Shown here: positions 32,729-41,799 of the stretch, piece by piece
Numbering within the stretch: the stretch's first letter is position 1
Layout of the letters: every line of letters begins with the position of its first letter
NCBI RefSeq assembly: GCF_017916475.1
Contig: NZ_JAFMTB010000002.1
Location: 1,054,001-1,118,000, forward strand
Length of the DNA: 64,000 nt
Origin: Patulibacter sp. SYSU D01012
GTDB lineage: Bacteria; Actinomycetota; Thermoleophilia; Solirubrobacterales; Solirubrobacteraceae
Direction of reading: 5' to 3'
The notes under the pieces: model-generated
The model's input: only the letters and a program-made list of their open reading frames with translations
Told to the model about the DNA's origin: nothing
Databases searched by the model: none
Made by a program: the position numbers and the translations under genes

Positions 32729-33687
32729 GCGGCGGCCCTCCAGGCCGCGATCTGCTCGCGCGCGGCCTCGTCGCCCTCGGCGACCGCCACGGCCTCGGCG
32801 AGCGCCGCGAAGACCAGCGCGGGGACCCGCTCCGCCCGGACGTCGAGCGGCAGGCCCAGGTCCGCGAGCGCGGCGCGCAGGGCGTCCCGCCGCGCGTCGC
32901 CCCCGCCCGCGAGCGAGACGGAGCGCGCCAGCGCCTTCCGGCGGTGCAGGAACGCGGCGTTGATCAGGGCACGCACGGCCGGCGGCGCGGGCGGGCGCAC
33001 GCGGCGCAGGCCGAGCAGCACGGAGTCGACGTTCGGCACCGGCGAGAAGATGCGGCGCGAGACCGCGCGCAGCACCTTGACGTCGCAGGAGAGCTGCGCG
33101 AGCGCGGACGGCGCGCCGTACTGCTTGGAGCCGGGCGGCGCGGCGAAGCGCACCCCGACCTCCTTCTGCACCATCGCGACCCAGCGCTCGACGCTCGGCA
33201 GCTCGGCGACGGACCGCAGGATCACGGTGGCCGCGACGTTGTACGGCAGGTTCGACACGCAGACCGTCGGCGGCGGGTCGAGCGTCGTCAGCGGATACTT
33301 GACGGCGTCCCCCATGTGCAGCTGCGCGCCGGGGAACGGGGCGAGCGCCTCGCGCAGCGGTTCCTCGAGCGCGCGGTCGAGCTCGACGACGTGCAGGCCG
33401 CGCAGGCGGGCGCCGAGGTGCTCGGAGAGGACGCCCAGTCCGCCGCCGACCTCGAGCGCCACGTCGTCCGGCTCCAGCTCGGCCAGCCGCTCGATGACGC
33501 CGAGGATGTTGTCGTCGACGAGGAAGTTCTGGCCCAGCTCGCGCTTGGGGCGCACGCCGTGCTCGACCATCCGGCGGATGCTCGGCTGCACGGGGTGGCC
33601 GTCGCCCGCGGCGTCGCCGCGCCCCGCGCCCCCGCCGGGCCGGCCGGCGGCGGCGAACGCGCGCCGCTCGTCCTCGGCGTCGCTCAC
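32725..33687 (-). CDS. rsmA: 16S rRNA dimethyladenosine transferase
   Basis: A 320-residue KsgA enzyme that dimethylates A1518 and A1519 of 16S rRNA. Motifs: GVRPKRELGQNFLVDDNI, SAM site VALEVGGGLGVLSEHL, acidic VVELDRALEEPL and catalytic SNLPYNVAATVIL. The start taken is GTG 33687, overlapping the tatD stop by 4 bp, which adds ~43 nonconserved residues; the conserved part starts at ATG 33570 (MVEHGVRPKRELGQNFL), so the true start could be there. Confidence 0.93.
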   Translation of the reverse strand: MSDAEDERRAFAAAGRPGGGAGRGDAAGDGHPVQPSIRRMVEHGVRPKRELGQNFLVDDNILGVIERLAELEPDDVALEVGGGLGVLSEHLGARLRGLHVVELDRALEEPLREALAPFPGAQLHMGDAVKYPLTTLDPPPTVCVSNLPYNVAATVILRSVAELPSVERWVAMVQKEVGVRFAAPPGSKQYGAPSALAQLSCDVKVLRAVSRRIFSPVPNVDSVLLGLRRVRPPAPPAVRALINAAFLHRRKALARSVSLAGGGDARRDALRAALADLGLPLDVRAERVPALVFAALAEAVAVAEGDEAAREQIAAWRAAA

Positions 33688-34439
33688 GCGCCCCACCCGA
33701 AGACGCGGTCCGCGTTCGCGGTGACGAGCGCGTCGAGCTCCTCGTAGGACTGGTCGCGCTGGGCGGCGACGAAGCGCGCCGTCTCGGTCACGTACGCGGT
33801 CTGGTTGCGCTCCCGGCGCCGGGACTGCGGCGTCAGGTACGGGGCGTCCGTCTCGACGAGGACGCGGTCGTCCGGGACGGTCGCGGCGGCGAGGGCCAGG
33901 TCCGCGTTCTTCGGGTACGTCACGTTGCCGGCGAAGGAGACGTACCACCCCTGCTCGAGGCACTCGTGCAGGCGGCCGGGCATCGAGAAGCAGTGCAGGA
34001 TCACCGTGACGCCGTCCGCGTGCTCGCGGAGCGTCGCGATCGTCTCGTCGTCCGCCGCCCGCGTGTGGATGACGAGCGGCTTGGCCGTCTCGCGGGCGAT
34101 CGCGATCTGGTCGCGGAACGCGGCGCGCTGGTCGTCGCCGGGCGCGCCCTCGCGGAAGAAGTCCAGGCCGGTCTCGCCGATGGCGGCGCAGCGCGGGTGC
34201 GCGGCGAGCTCCCGCAGGTCGGCCGCGGCCGCGTCGTCGTAGCCCGCGGCCAGGTTGGGGTGGCGGCCGACGGCCGCCCAGACCTCGGGGAACGTCTCCG
34301 CGGCCCGGAGCGCCGTGCGGCAGCTCTCGGCGTCCATGCCGACGGTCAGGATCCGGCGGACGCCGGCGGCGCGGGCGTTGCCGACGAGCTCGTCGTTGCC
34401 CTCGGCGCAGGAGTCCAGGTGGGTGTGGCTGTCGATCAT
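33684..34439 (-). CDS. tatD: TatD-family metal-dependent DNase
   Basis: A 251-residue hydrolase with the family metal ligands: MIDSHTHLDSCAEGN at the start, GETGLDFFREG, PLVIHTRAADD, VILHCFSMPGRLHECLEQGW and VETDAPYLTPQSRRR. Members are 3'-5' exonucleases or D-aminoacyl-tRNA-type hydrolases. It overlaps metG by 4 bp (ATGA); metG-tatD-rsmA is a classic order. Confidence 0.95.
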   Translation of the reverse strand: MIDSHTHLDSCAEGNDELVGNARAAGVRRILTVGMDAESCRTALRAAETFPEVWAAVGRHPNLAAGYDDAAAADLRELAAHPRCAAIGETGLDFFREGAPGDDQRAAFRDQIAIARETAKPLVIHTRAADDETIATLREHADGVTVILHCFSMPGRLHECLEQGWYVSFAGNVTYPKNADLALAAATVPDDRVLVETDAPYLTPQSRRRERNQTAYVTETARFVAAQRDQSYEELDALVTANADRVFGWGA

Positions 34440-35953
34440 GCGGCGGCGCGGTCCTTGGGGAAGAGCGGGGCGAGCTCGCCGACCTCGCCCGCGGCGCCGG
34501 CGCCGAGCCGGGCGCCGTCCCACGCCAGGACCGGCGCGCCGAGTGCGTCCAGCAGCGTCCCGGTGCTCGTCGGCAGCCAGGGGTGCAGCAGCACGCCGAG
34601 GACGCGCACGCCCTCGATCAGGGTGCGCAGCACCACGTCGAGCGCCGCGGGGTCGGCGCCGTCGTTCTTCTCGGCCTTCGCGAGCGCCCAGGGCGCGCGT
34701 TCCTCGACGAAGCGGTTCAGGCGCCGCACGCGCTCCCAGATCGCCTCGAGCGCCTGCGAGATCTGCCCGTCGTCGAGCAGCGCGGCGACCTGCGCGTCCA
34801 GGCCGTCGAAGGCCGCGGCGATCTCGGGGTCGACGGCCACGTCCGAGGCCTGCCCGTCGCGGTAGCGGCGGACCATCGCGATCGACCGCGACGCGAGGTT
34901 GCCCAGGTCGTTCGCCAGCTCGGTCTCGTAGCGCAGCTTCAGCCCGTCGAGCGAGACCGAGCCGTCCTGTCCGAAGCCCACCTCGCGCAGCAGGTAGAAG
35001 CGGACGGCGTCGGCGCCGTAGGCCTCGATCGCCGCGAACGGGTCCAGCACGTTGCCGCGCGACTTGCTCATCTTCGCGCCGTCGACGAGCAGGAAGCCGC
35101 CGACGAGGACGCGCCGCGGCACCTCGAGGCCGGCGGCCATGAGCAGCGCGGGCCAGTAGATCGTGTGGAACTTCAGGATGTCCTTGCCGATGACGTGCAC
35201 GGCCGGCCAGTGGCTCTCGGACAGGTCCTGGCCCTCGCGCCCGAAGCGCAGCGCGGTGACGTAGTTGAGGAGGGCGTCCCACCAGACGTAGAACACGTGC
35301 TCGGGATCCCACGGCACCTCCACGCCCCACGAGATCGCGGAGCGGGAGAGCGAGACGTCCTGCAGCCCGCCCTTGATGAACGCGAGCGCCTCGTTCCGCC
35401 GCGCCTGCGGCACGACCCAGTCGGGGCGGTCGGCGTAGAGCTGCTCGAGCTGCTCCTGGAAGGCGGAGAGGCGGAAGAACCAGTTCGTCTCGGACTCGCG
35501 GGAGAGCGGGATGCCGTGGATCGGGCAGGTGTTGCCCTCGGCGATCTCGGACTCCGTCTTGAAGTCGGCGCACTTCGGGCAGTACCAGCCCTCGTACGAC
35601 CCCTCGTAGACGTAGCCGTTGTCCTTGACCCGCGTGAGGATCTCCTGCACCGCCGCCTTGTGGCGCGGGTCCGAGGTGCGGACGAAGAAGTCGTTGCTGG
35701 CCTCGACGACGGGGCCCATCGCCTGGAACCGGGGCGCGTTCTCGTCGACGAGCTCCTGCGGCGTGATCCCCCGCTCGGCGGCGACGTTGGCGACCGGCTC
35801 GCCGTGCTCGTCCGTGCCCGTCAGGAAGAAGACGTCGTCCCCGCGCTGGCGGTGGTGGCGGGCGAGCACGTCGGCCACGATCGTCGAGTACGCGTGGCCC
35901 AGGTGCGGCGCGGCGTTGACGTAGAAGATCGGGGTCGTGACGGAGTAGCCCAT
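34436..35953 (-). CDS. metG: Methionyl-tRNA synthetase
   Basis: A 505-residue class I synthetase. HIGH motif appears as APHLGHAYS near residue 14, the zinc-type insert as CPKCADFKTESEIAEGNTCP, and KMSKS as KMSKSRGNVLDPF near 300. The C-terminal tRNA-binding (EMAP) dimerisation domain of longer MetRS forms is absent. The start is ATG 35953 (MGYSVTTPIFYVNAAPHLGH); an upstream in-frame ATG gives only Arg/Pro-rich sequence. TACCCT lies 9 nt upstream. First gene of a six-gene operon. Confidence 0.97.
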   Translation of the reverse strand: MGYSVTTPIFYVNAAPHLGHAYSTIVADVLARHHRQRGDDVFFLTGTDEHGEPVANVAAERGITPQELVDENAPRFQAMGPVVEASNDFFVRTSDPRHKAAVQEILTRVKDNGYVYEGSYEGWYCPKCADFKTESEIAEGNTCPIHGIPLSRESETNWFFRLSAFQEQLEQLYADRPDWVVPQARRNEALAFIKGGLQDVSLSRSAISWGVEVPWDPEHVFYVWWDALLNYVTALRFGREGQDLSESHWPAVHVIGKDILKFHTIYWPALLMAAGLEVPRRVLVGGFLLVDGAKMSKSRGNVLDPFAAIEAYGADAVRFYLLREVGFGQDGSVSLDGLKLRYETELANDLGNLASRSIAMVRRYRDGQASDVAVDPEIAAAFDGLDAQVAALLDDGQISQALEAIWERVRRLNRFVEERAPWALAKAEKNDGADPAALDVVLRTLIEGVRVLGVLLHPWLPTSTGTLLDALGAPVLAWDGARLGAGAAGEVGELAPLFPKDRAAA

Positions 35954-36020
35954 GCCGGATGGAGGGTACCGGCGGGGGTTCGGGGAGCCTGGACGACGCC
36001 TCATCGGCACCTGAAGGCGG

Positions 36021-36815
36021 TCACGCCGCCGGGCTGCGGCCGGTCGCGTCGGCGGCGGGGCGCGGCGGGGACGCGGTCGCCCCCGTCCGCCGCCGGACGG
36101 CGCGTCGACGGCCGAGCGCCCCGACCGGCAGGCCCAGGGCGGCGAGCGCCAGCCCGACCCACGCGAGGGGCGGTGCGCCGGCCGCGCCGGTGGCCGCGGC
36201 GCCCGGCGCGGCGCCGGGGACGACGGCGGGCCGCGAGGGCGGAGCCCCGCCCGGCGGCGCGGCGGCGGGCGCGGCGGCCGGGACCGCGGGCGGCGCGGCG
36301 GCCGGGAGCGGGGCGACGGGTGCCGGGACCCGCCGGGGCGCGGGGACGGCGCGCGGCGCGGCGGCCGGCGCGTCCGCCGGCGCGCGCGGACGGGAGCGCG
36401 CCGGCGGCACCGGCGCGCCGCGCCGCGCCGGACCGCCGCCGGTCAGCGGCAGGGGGTCCACGTAGCCGAAGGGGTCGGCCGCCCGGCGCACGCCGAACGC
36501 GACGCGCCGCCCGGCCGCCGCGCCGATCGCGGTCCCGCGACGCACGCGGCGGCCGCGCAGCGCGGACGGGTCGGCCAGGCCGACGAGCGTGACCGACCAC
36601 CGCCCGCAGCGGATCGCCACGGCGGCACCACCAGGCGTGCCCCCGGCGAACGTCACCCGCCCCGCGCACGGCGCACGCACCACCTCGCCCGGCGCGGCCC
36701 CCAGGCGGGCGACGCGCCGGCCCCCGCGCACGAACGGACGGGCGCGGGAGTAGGCGAAGGGCGCGGCGACGGCACCAGGAACGGGGCGGACGAGCGCGGG
36801 CGGATGGTCGGCCAC
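36021..36815 (-). CDS. LytM/M23-like protein without metal ligands, with C-terminal anchor
   Basis: A 264-residue protein from GTG 36815, 6 nt after TACGGT. The first ~125 residues follow the lysostaphin-like fold order (RPFVRGGRRVARLGAAPGEV, VRAPCAGRVTFAGGTPGGAA, VTLVGLADPSALRGRRVRRG, VAFGVRRAADPFGYVDPLPL), but the HxxxD and HxH zinc ligands of active M23 peptidases are not there. A long Pro/Ala-rich stretch and one hydrophobic segment (LAWVGLALAALGLPVGALG) with a basic tail follow. No N-terminal signal peptide is visible, so topology is unclear. A degenerate LytM regulator, as EnvC-type activators are, is a fair inference. Confidence 0.65.
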   Translation of the reverse strand: MADHPPALVRPVPGAVAAPFAYSRARPFVRGGRRVARLGAAPGEVVRAPCAGRVTFAGGTPGGAAVAIRCGRWSVTLVGLADPSALRGRRVRRGTAIGAAAGRRVAFGVRRAADPFGYVDPLPLTGGGPARRGAPVPPARSRPRAPADAPAAAPRAVPAPRRVPAPVAPLPAAAPPAVPAAAPAAAPPGGAPPSRPAVVPGAAPGAAATGAAGAPPLAWVGLALAALGLPVGALGRRRAVRRRTGATASPPRPAADATGRSPAA

Positions 36816-37023
36816 GCGGCGACCGTACGGGCGGCGGCCGGCCCGCGCGGCGGACGCGCGGCACCGGCACGCGGCTGGCGCAGGTCCTCCACGGCCCGCG
36901 GTCGTTTCGTCACCCCTCGCCCCGGGTACGCCCTGGGTGCGGGCCCGGTCGTGGGCCCGTGCGCCGTCCGGCGGCTCCACGGGCCGCCGCCCGGCGTCCC
37001 GTCACCCCGTTCCGGAGGTCCCC

Positions 37024-38673
37024 GTGAGCGCCACCGCCGCCCAGCTCCTCGTCCGCTGCCTCGAGCAGGAGGGGGTGGAGTACGTCTTCGGCATCCCCGG
37101 GGAGGAGAACATCCACTTCGTGCAGGCGCTCGAGGACTCGCCGATCCGGTACGTCCTCGTGCGGCACGAGCAGGCGGCGTCGTTCATGGCCGAGATGTAC
37201 GGGCGGCTGACGCAGCGGGCGGCCGTCTGCTCGGCGACGCTCGGCCCGGGCGCGATCAACCTGCAGCTCGGCGTGGCCGACGCGACCACGAACTCGACGC
37301 CGCTCGTCGCGATCTCCGCCCAGGTCGGACGCGACCGCTCGTACAAGGAGAGCCACCAGGGCGTCGACCTGGTCCCGATGTTCGACCCGATCACGAAGTG
37401 GTCGGCGCTCGTGCCGACGCCGGAGTCCCTGCCCGAGATCGTCCGCAAGGCGTTCAAGACCGCCCAGACGGAGCGGCCCGGCGCGGTCTACCTGGCGATC
37501 CCGGAGGACATCGAGTCGGCGGACGTCGACGAGGCGCTCGCCCCGCTGCGCATCGACCGCGTGCGGCCGAACGAGCCCACGGACGGCCAGGTCGCCCGTG
37601 CCGCCGAGCTGCTGCGGGCGGCGAAGCACCCCATCGTGCTGGCCGGTCACGGCGCCGCCCGCGAGGGCACGACGGACGAACTCGTGCGGTTCGCCGAGGC
37701 GACCGGCATCCCGGTCGCGACGACCTTCCACGGCAAGGGCGTCTTCCCCGACGACCACCCGCTCGGCCTCGGCGCCGTCGGGTTCATGCGTCACGACTAC
37801 GTCAACTTCGGCTTCGACGCCGCCGACCTCGTGCTCGCCGTCGGCTACGAGCTGCAGGAGTTCGATCCGCAGAAGATCAACCCGGACGGCGACACGACGA
37901 TCGTGCACGTCCACCGCTTCCCCGCCGAGGTCGACCGCAACTACCCCGTCGACGTGGGGCTGCACGGCTCGATCGGCCGCTCGCTCGAGCTGCTGCGGGA
38001 GGCCGTGAACGGGGCGGAGCCGCGGCAGAGCGACCTGCCGAAGGCCGCGGGCCTGCTGCACGAGGAGCTCGCGCAGCACGCCGACGACGACCGCGTGCCG
38101 CTGGCCCCGCAGCGCGTCGTCGCCGACACCCGGGCGGCGCTCGGCCGCGACGACATCGTGCTGGCCGACACGGGCGCGGTGAAGATGTGGATGGCGCGGA
38201 TGTACCCCACGTACGCCGCGAACACGTGCCTGCTCTCCAACGGCCTGTCGACGATGGGCTTCGCCGTGCCGGGGGCGCTCGGCGCCAAGCTCGCCCGGCC
38301 GGACGCGAGGATCCTGGCCGCCACCGGCGACGGCGCGTTCCTCATGCACGCGCAGGAGCTCGAGACGGCGGTCCGCGAGCAGATCCCGCTGTGCGTCCTC
38401 GTGTGGGAGGACGACGGCTACGGGCTCATCGAGTGGAAGATGGAGATGGAGCTCGGCACGTCGTCCTCGGTGAAGTTCGGCAATCCCGACGTCGTCGCGT
38501 TCGCCGAGAGCTTCGGCGGCACCGGCGTGCGGATCACGCAGGCCGACCAGCTGCTGCCGGCGCTGCAGAAGGGGCTGGCCTCGGACGGCGTGACCGTCAT
38601 CGCGTGCCCGGTCGACTACGGCGAGAACCTGCGCCTGACGGACCGCCTGGGCGAGCTCGAGGAGCCGTTCTAG
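37024..38673 (+). CDS. ThDP-dependent acetolactate synthase-like enzyme
   Basis: A 549-residue protein from GTG 37024, behind GGAGG. It has the three-domain ThDP fold: VEYVFGIPGEENIHFVQALE, the catalytic-Glu strand LVRHEQAASFMAEMYGRLT, LGPGAINLQLGVADAT, and the cofactor site GDGAFLMHAQELETAVREQ. The ligand usually Asn (NDG, NNG) in the second half of the ThDP/Mg motif is Glu here (WEDDGYGLIEWK). It resembles catabolic AlsS-type enzymes and has no regulatory small-subunit gene beside it. The exact reaction (pyruvate condensation or another 2-oxoacid) is unsure. Followed after 9 bp by L-2-hydroxyglutarate oxidase. Confidence 0.85.
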   Translation: MSATAAQLLVRCLEQEGVEYVFGIPGEENIHFVQALEDSPIRYVLVRHEQAASFMAEMYGRLTQRAAVCSATLGPGAINLQLGVADATTNSTPLVAISAQVGRDRSYKESHQGVDLVPMFDPITKWSALVPTPESLPEIVRKAFKTAQTERPGAVYLAIPEDIESADVDEALAPLRIDRVRPNEPTDGQVARAAELLRAAKHPIVLAGHGAAREGTTDELVRFAEATGIPVATTFHGKGVFPDDHPLGLGAVGFMRHDYVNFGFDAADLVLAVGYELQEFDPQKINPDGDTTIVHVHRFPAEVDRNYPVDVGLHGSIGRSLELLREAVNGAEPRQSDLPKAAGLLHEELAQHADDDRVPLAPQRVVADTRAALGRDDIVLADTGAVKMWMARMYPTYAANTCLLSNGLSTMGFAVPGALGAKLARPDARILAATGDGAFLMHAQELETAVREQIPLCVLVWEDDGYGLIEWKMEMELGTSSSVKFGNPDVVAFAESFGGTGVRITQADQLLPALQKGLASDGVTVIACPVDYGENLRLTDRLGELEEPF

Positions 38674-38682
38674 GCTGCCCCG

Positions 38683-39972
38683 GTGTCCGCCGCGTCGCCG
38701 CCCGCCCCGTCCGCGTCGCCGTCCGCCCCGGACGACGGGCTGCGCCGGAGCCCCGCCCCCAACGCCTGCGACGTGGCGGTGGTCGGGGCCGGCATCGTCG
38801 GCGCGGCGGTGGCGCGCGAGCTGCTGCTCCGCCGGCCGGGCCTGCGGGTGGCGCTGCTGGAGCGCGAGGCCGGCGTGGCGGCGCACCAGAGCGGGCACAA
38901 CAGCGGCGTCGTCCACGCCGGCGTCTACTACCGCCCTAGGTCGCTCAAGGCGCGCCTCGCCGCCGCCGGGGTGCGCGAGCTGCCCGCCTTCTGCGCCGCC
39001 CACGGCGTGCCGCACGCGCGCCCCGGGAAGCTCGTCGTCGCGACGCGCCCCGAGGAGCTGCCGCGCCTGGACGAGCTGGAGCGGCGCTCGCGCGCCAACG
39101 GCGTGCCGGGCCTGGAGCGCGTCGGCCCGGACGGCATCCGCGAGCGCGAGCCGCACGTGCGCGGCCTGGCGGCGCTGTGGTCGCCGGGGACGGGGACGGT
39201 CGACTACGCCGCGACGACCCGCGCGCTCGTGGCCGACGCGCTCGCGCGCGGCGCCACGCTGACGACCGGCCGAGCCGTGACCGGGCTGACCCGGACGAGC
39301 GCGGGCGTGCTCCTGCGGCACGCCGGCGGGACGACGCGCGCCGCCCGGGCCATCGTCTGCGCCGGGGCCTGGGCCGACGCCCTCGCCCCGCGGGACGCCG
39401 CCGCCGCGGCGGTCGACGACGTGCGGATCGTGCCGTTCCGCGGGGCGTACCGGGTGCTGCGCCCCGAGCGCGCGCACCTGGTCCGCGGTCTGGTCTACCC
39501 GGTCCCGGACCCGGACCTGCCGTTCCTCGGCGTCCACCTGACGCGCGGCGTGGACGGCGAGGTGCACGCGGGGCCGACGGCGCTGCTCGTGGGCGCGCGC
39601 GACGCCTACCGCCTGACGCGGGTCCGCCGCCGCGACGTCGGGGCGACCGTCCGCTGGCCGGGCACCTGGCGGATGGTCCGGCGCTGGTGGCCGACGGCGG
39701 CCGGCGAGGTCGGCCGCACCGTCTCGCGCGCCGCGATGGCACGCGAGCTGCGGCGCCTGGTGCCGGAGCTGCGCGCCGGCGACCTGGTGCCCGGTCCCGC
39801 GGGCGTCCGCGCGCAGGCCGTCGCGCGGGACGGCGGGCTCGTCGACGACTTCGTGATCGCCGGCGACGACCGCGTGCTGCACGTGCGCAACGCGCCCTCC
39901 CCCGCGGCCACGTCGTGCCTGCCGCTCGCGCGCGAGATCGTCGACCGCGCGCTCGCCGCGGCCAACGCCTGA
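38683..39972 (+). CDS. lhgO: L-2-hydroxyglutarate oxidase
   Basis: A 429-residue FAD enzyme of the DAO family oxidising L-2-hydroxyglutarate to 2-oxoglutarate. The dinucleotide fold VAVVGAGIVGAAVARELLL is followed by the LhgO-specific HQSGHNSGVVHAGVYYRP and SLKARLAAAG; later parts include IVPFRGAYRVLRPERAHLV and FLGVHLTRGVDGEVHAGPTA. The N-terminal ~20 residues are Ala/Ser/Pro-rich. TAGGCT, which contains the stop codon of the upstream gene, sits 6 nt before the GTG. Probably co-transcribed with the ThDP enzyme; a shared role in 2-oxoacid metabolism is inference. Confidence 0.92.
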   Translation: MSAASPPAPSASPSAPDDGLRRSPAPNACDVAVVGAGIVGAAVARELLLRRPGLRVALLEREAGVAAHQSGHNSGVVHAGVYYRPRSLKARLAAAGVRELPAFCAAHGVPHARPGKLVVATRPEELPRLDELERRSRANGVPGLERVGPDGIREREPHVRGLAALWSPGTGTVDYAATTRALVADALARGATLTTGRAVTGLTRTSAGVLLRHAGGTTRAARAIVCAGAWADALAPRDAAAAAVDDVRIVPFRGAYRVLRPERAHLVRGLVYPVPDPDLPFLGVHLTRGVDGEVHAGPTALLVGARDAYRLTRVRRRDVGATVRWPGTWRMVRRWWPTAAGEVGRTVSRAAMARELRRLVPELRAGDLVPGPAGVRAQAVARDGGLVDDFVIAGDDRVLHVRNAPSPAATSCLPLAREIVDRALAAANA

Positions 39973-39974
39973 CG

Positions 39975-39994
39975 CGCCCGGCGCCGGCCGGGCG
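39975..39994. terminator. Hairpin between convergent lhgO and rsmI (8-bp stem)
   Basis: CGCCCGGC - GCCG - GCCGGGCG fills the 24-bp gap between the two stop codons and probably terminates both transcripts. Confidence 0.7.
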
Positions 39995-39996
39995 GC

Positions 39997-40830
39997 CTAC
40001 GCGTCCTCGTGCAGCGCCCGGTAGAGCTCGTTGGCGCCGAGCCCCGTCAGCTCGGCCACGACGCGCGCGGCGGTCCGCGCCCGGGCGCCGTCCTCCACCA
40101 GCCGCCGCGTGGCGTCGACGGCCGCGGCCAGGTCGACGCCCTCGGCGGCCTCGGGCGTCACCCCGGCGACGACGAGCGTGATCTCGCCGCGCACGCCCGT
40201 CGCGGCGAACCGCTCGGCGACGTCGCCGGCGGGGCCGCGGACGACCTCTTCGTGGAGCTTCGTCAGCTCGCGGCAGACCGCGACCGGGCGCCCGGGGTCC
40301 TCGCCCGCGATCGCGCGCAGGGACGCCACGAGACGCTTGGGCGACTCGAAGGCGACGGTGGTCTCGGGCTGCCGGAGCGTCGCGAGCAGCTCGTCGGCGC
40401 GGCGCGGCAGGAAGCCCACGAACCGCCACGCGTCGGCGGGCAGCCCCGCGGTGGCGATCGCGGTGACCGGGGCGCTGGCCCCGGGCAGCGCCTCGACCGG
40501 CAGGCCCGCGTCGCGGGCTGCGGCCACCAGGCGCCCGCCGGGGTCGGAGACGACGGGCATGCCGGCGTCGCTGACGAGCGCCACCGTCTCGCCCGCGGCG
40601 ATCCGCGCCAGGAGCTCGGCGGCCCGGGCGTCCTCGTTGTGCTCGTGCAGGCTGACCGTGGACGCGCGGACGCCGTGGCGGTCCAGCAACCGACGCGTGT
40701 GGCGGGTGTCCTCGCACGCGACGACGTCGGCCTCGTCCAGGGCCCGCAGCACCCGCGGGGTGACGTCCTCGAGGTTGCCGATCGGCGTGGCGCAGACGAC
40801 GAGCCGGCCGGCCCCGGCCGGGGCGCTCAC
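39997..40830 (-). CDS. rsmI: 16S rRNA 2'-O-ribose C1402 methyltransferase
   Basis: A 277-residue SAM-dependent methyltransferase of the tetrapyrrole-methylase fold. Signatures: LVVCATPIGNLEDVTPRVLR, CEDTRHTRRLLDRHGV, LVSDAGMPVVSDPGGRLV, EALPGASAPVTAIATAGLPA and the FVGFLPRRADE loop. RsmI 2'-O-methylates C1402 in the ribosomal decoding centre. GTG 40830 overlaps the ROK kinase stop by 4 bp. Confidence 0.95.
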   Translation of the reverse strand: MSAPAGAGRLVVCATPIGNLEDVTPRVLRALDEADVVACEDTRHTRRLLDRHGVRASTVSLHEHNEDARAAELLARIAAGETVALVSDAGMPVVSDPGGRLVAAARDAGLPVEALPGASAPVTAIATAGLPADAWRFVGFLPRRADELLATLRQPETTVAFESPKRLVASLRAIAGEDPGRPVAVCRELTKLHEEVVRGPAGDVAERFAATGVRGEITLVVAGVTPEAAEGVDLAAAVDATRRLVEDGARARTAARVVAELTGLGANELYRALHEDA

Positions 40831-41792
40831 GCCAGGTCCTCGCGCGCCAGCACCGCGCCGCCGACCATGCCCGCCTCGGCGCCGAAGCGCGCCCGCTGCA
40901 CCCGCGCGCCGTTGGACGGCGGTCGGGCGCGGCGGCGGGCCTCCGTCCGCGCGGGGGTCAGGAGCAGGTCGCCCGCGTCGGACACGCCGCCGCCGACGAG
41001 CACGACCTCGGGATTGAAGATGTTCATCGCGTTCGCGATGCCGACGCCGAGCAGGGTGCCGACGCGCTCGAGCGCCTCCTGCGCCGCGCGGTCGCCGGCC
41101 TGCGCGGCCTCGGTCACGAGCACGCCGGTGATCGGGCGGCCCTCGCCGGCCAGACGGGCCAGCGCCGACCCGGGCCGCTGGCCGGCCAGCCGCGCTCCCT
41201 CGCGCCCCAGGGCCGACCCGGACGCGAGCGCCTCGAGGCACCCGCGGTTCGTGCACGCGCCCTGGCAGAGCGGGCCGTCGAAGTCGACGACCATGTGCCC
41301 CAGCTCCGTCGCCGCTCCGGTGGCGCCGCGCACGAGGGCGCCGTTCGCGACGACCCCCGACCCGATGCCGGTGCCGACGGTCAGCAGCACCGCGTCGTCG
41401 CAGCCCTGCGCCCCGCCGGCGCGCCACTCGGCGAGCATCGCGCAGTTCGCGTCGTTGTCGAGGGCGACGGGCAGCTGCAGGCGATCCTGCAGCTCGTCGC
41501 GGACGGGCACGTCGTCGAGCGGCTGGTGCACGGTGGAGACGGCGACGCCGCGCGCCCGGTCGACGAGCGACGGGATGCCGACGCCCACGCCGACGACGCG
41601 CTCGCGCGGCACGAATCCCCCGTCCAGCAGCTCGCGGATCTGCCCGGCGACGAGCCCGAGCAGGTCCTCGGGGTCCTCGGAGCGGGGGGCGAGGCGGTAG
41701 ACCCGGTGGAGCACGCGCAGGTCCTCGTCGAGGAGCCCCGCCAGCAGCTTCGTCCCGCCCAGATCGACCCCGATGACGCAGCCTTCGGGCAC
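40827..41792 (-). CDS. ROK-family glucokinase
   Basis: A 321-residue sugar kinase from GTG 41792 (7 nt after TATGGT); an ATG at 41804 would begin inside the -10. ATP loop VIGVDLGGTKLLAGL, catalytic region VALDNDANCAMLAEW, TVGTGIGSGVVANGALVRG, and the ROK zinc motif ELGHMVV...CQGACTNRGCLEALASG. GxGC(x)GCxGCxE-type residues are present in CTNRGCLE. Glucose is the most common substrate; N-acetylglucosamine or mannose is possible. There is no N-terminal DNA-binding domain, so it is a kinase, not a repressor. Coupled to rsmI. Confidence 0.92.
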   Translation of the reverse strand: MPEGCVIGVDLGGTKLLAGLLDEDLRVLHRVYRLAPRSEDPEDLLGLVAGQIRELLDGGFVPRERVVGVGVGIPSLVDRARGVAVSTVHQPLDDVPVRDELQDRLQLPVALDNDANCAMLAEWRAGGAQGCDDAVLLTVGTGIGSGVVANGALVRGATGAATELGHMVVDFDGPLCQGACTNRGCLEALASGSALGREGARLAGQRPGSALARLAGEGRPITGVLVTEAAQAGDRAAQEALERVGTLLGVGIANAMNIFNPEVVLVGGGVSDAGDLLLTPARTEARRRARPPSNGARVQRARFGAEAGMVGGAVLAREDLA

Positions 41793-41799
41793 GCGCGGC

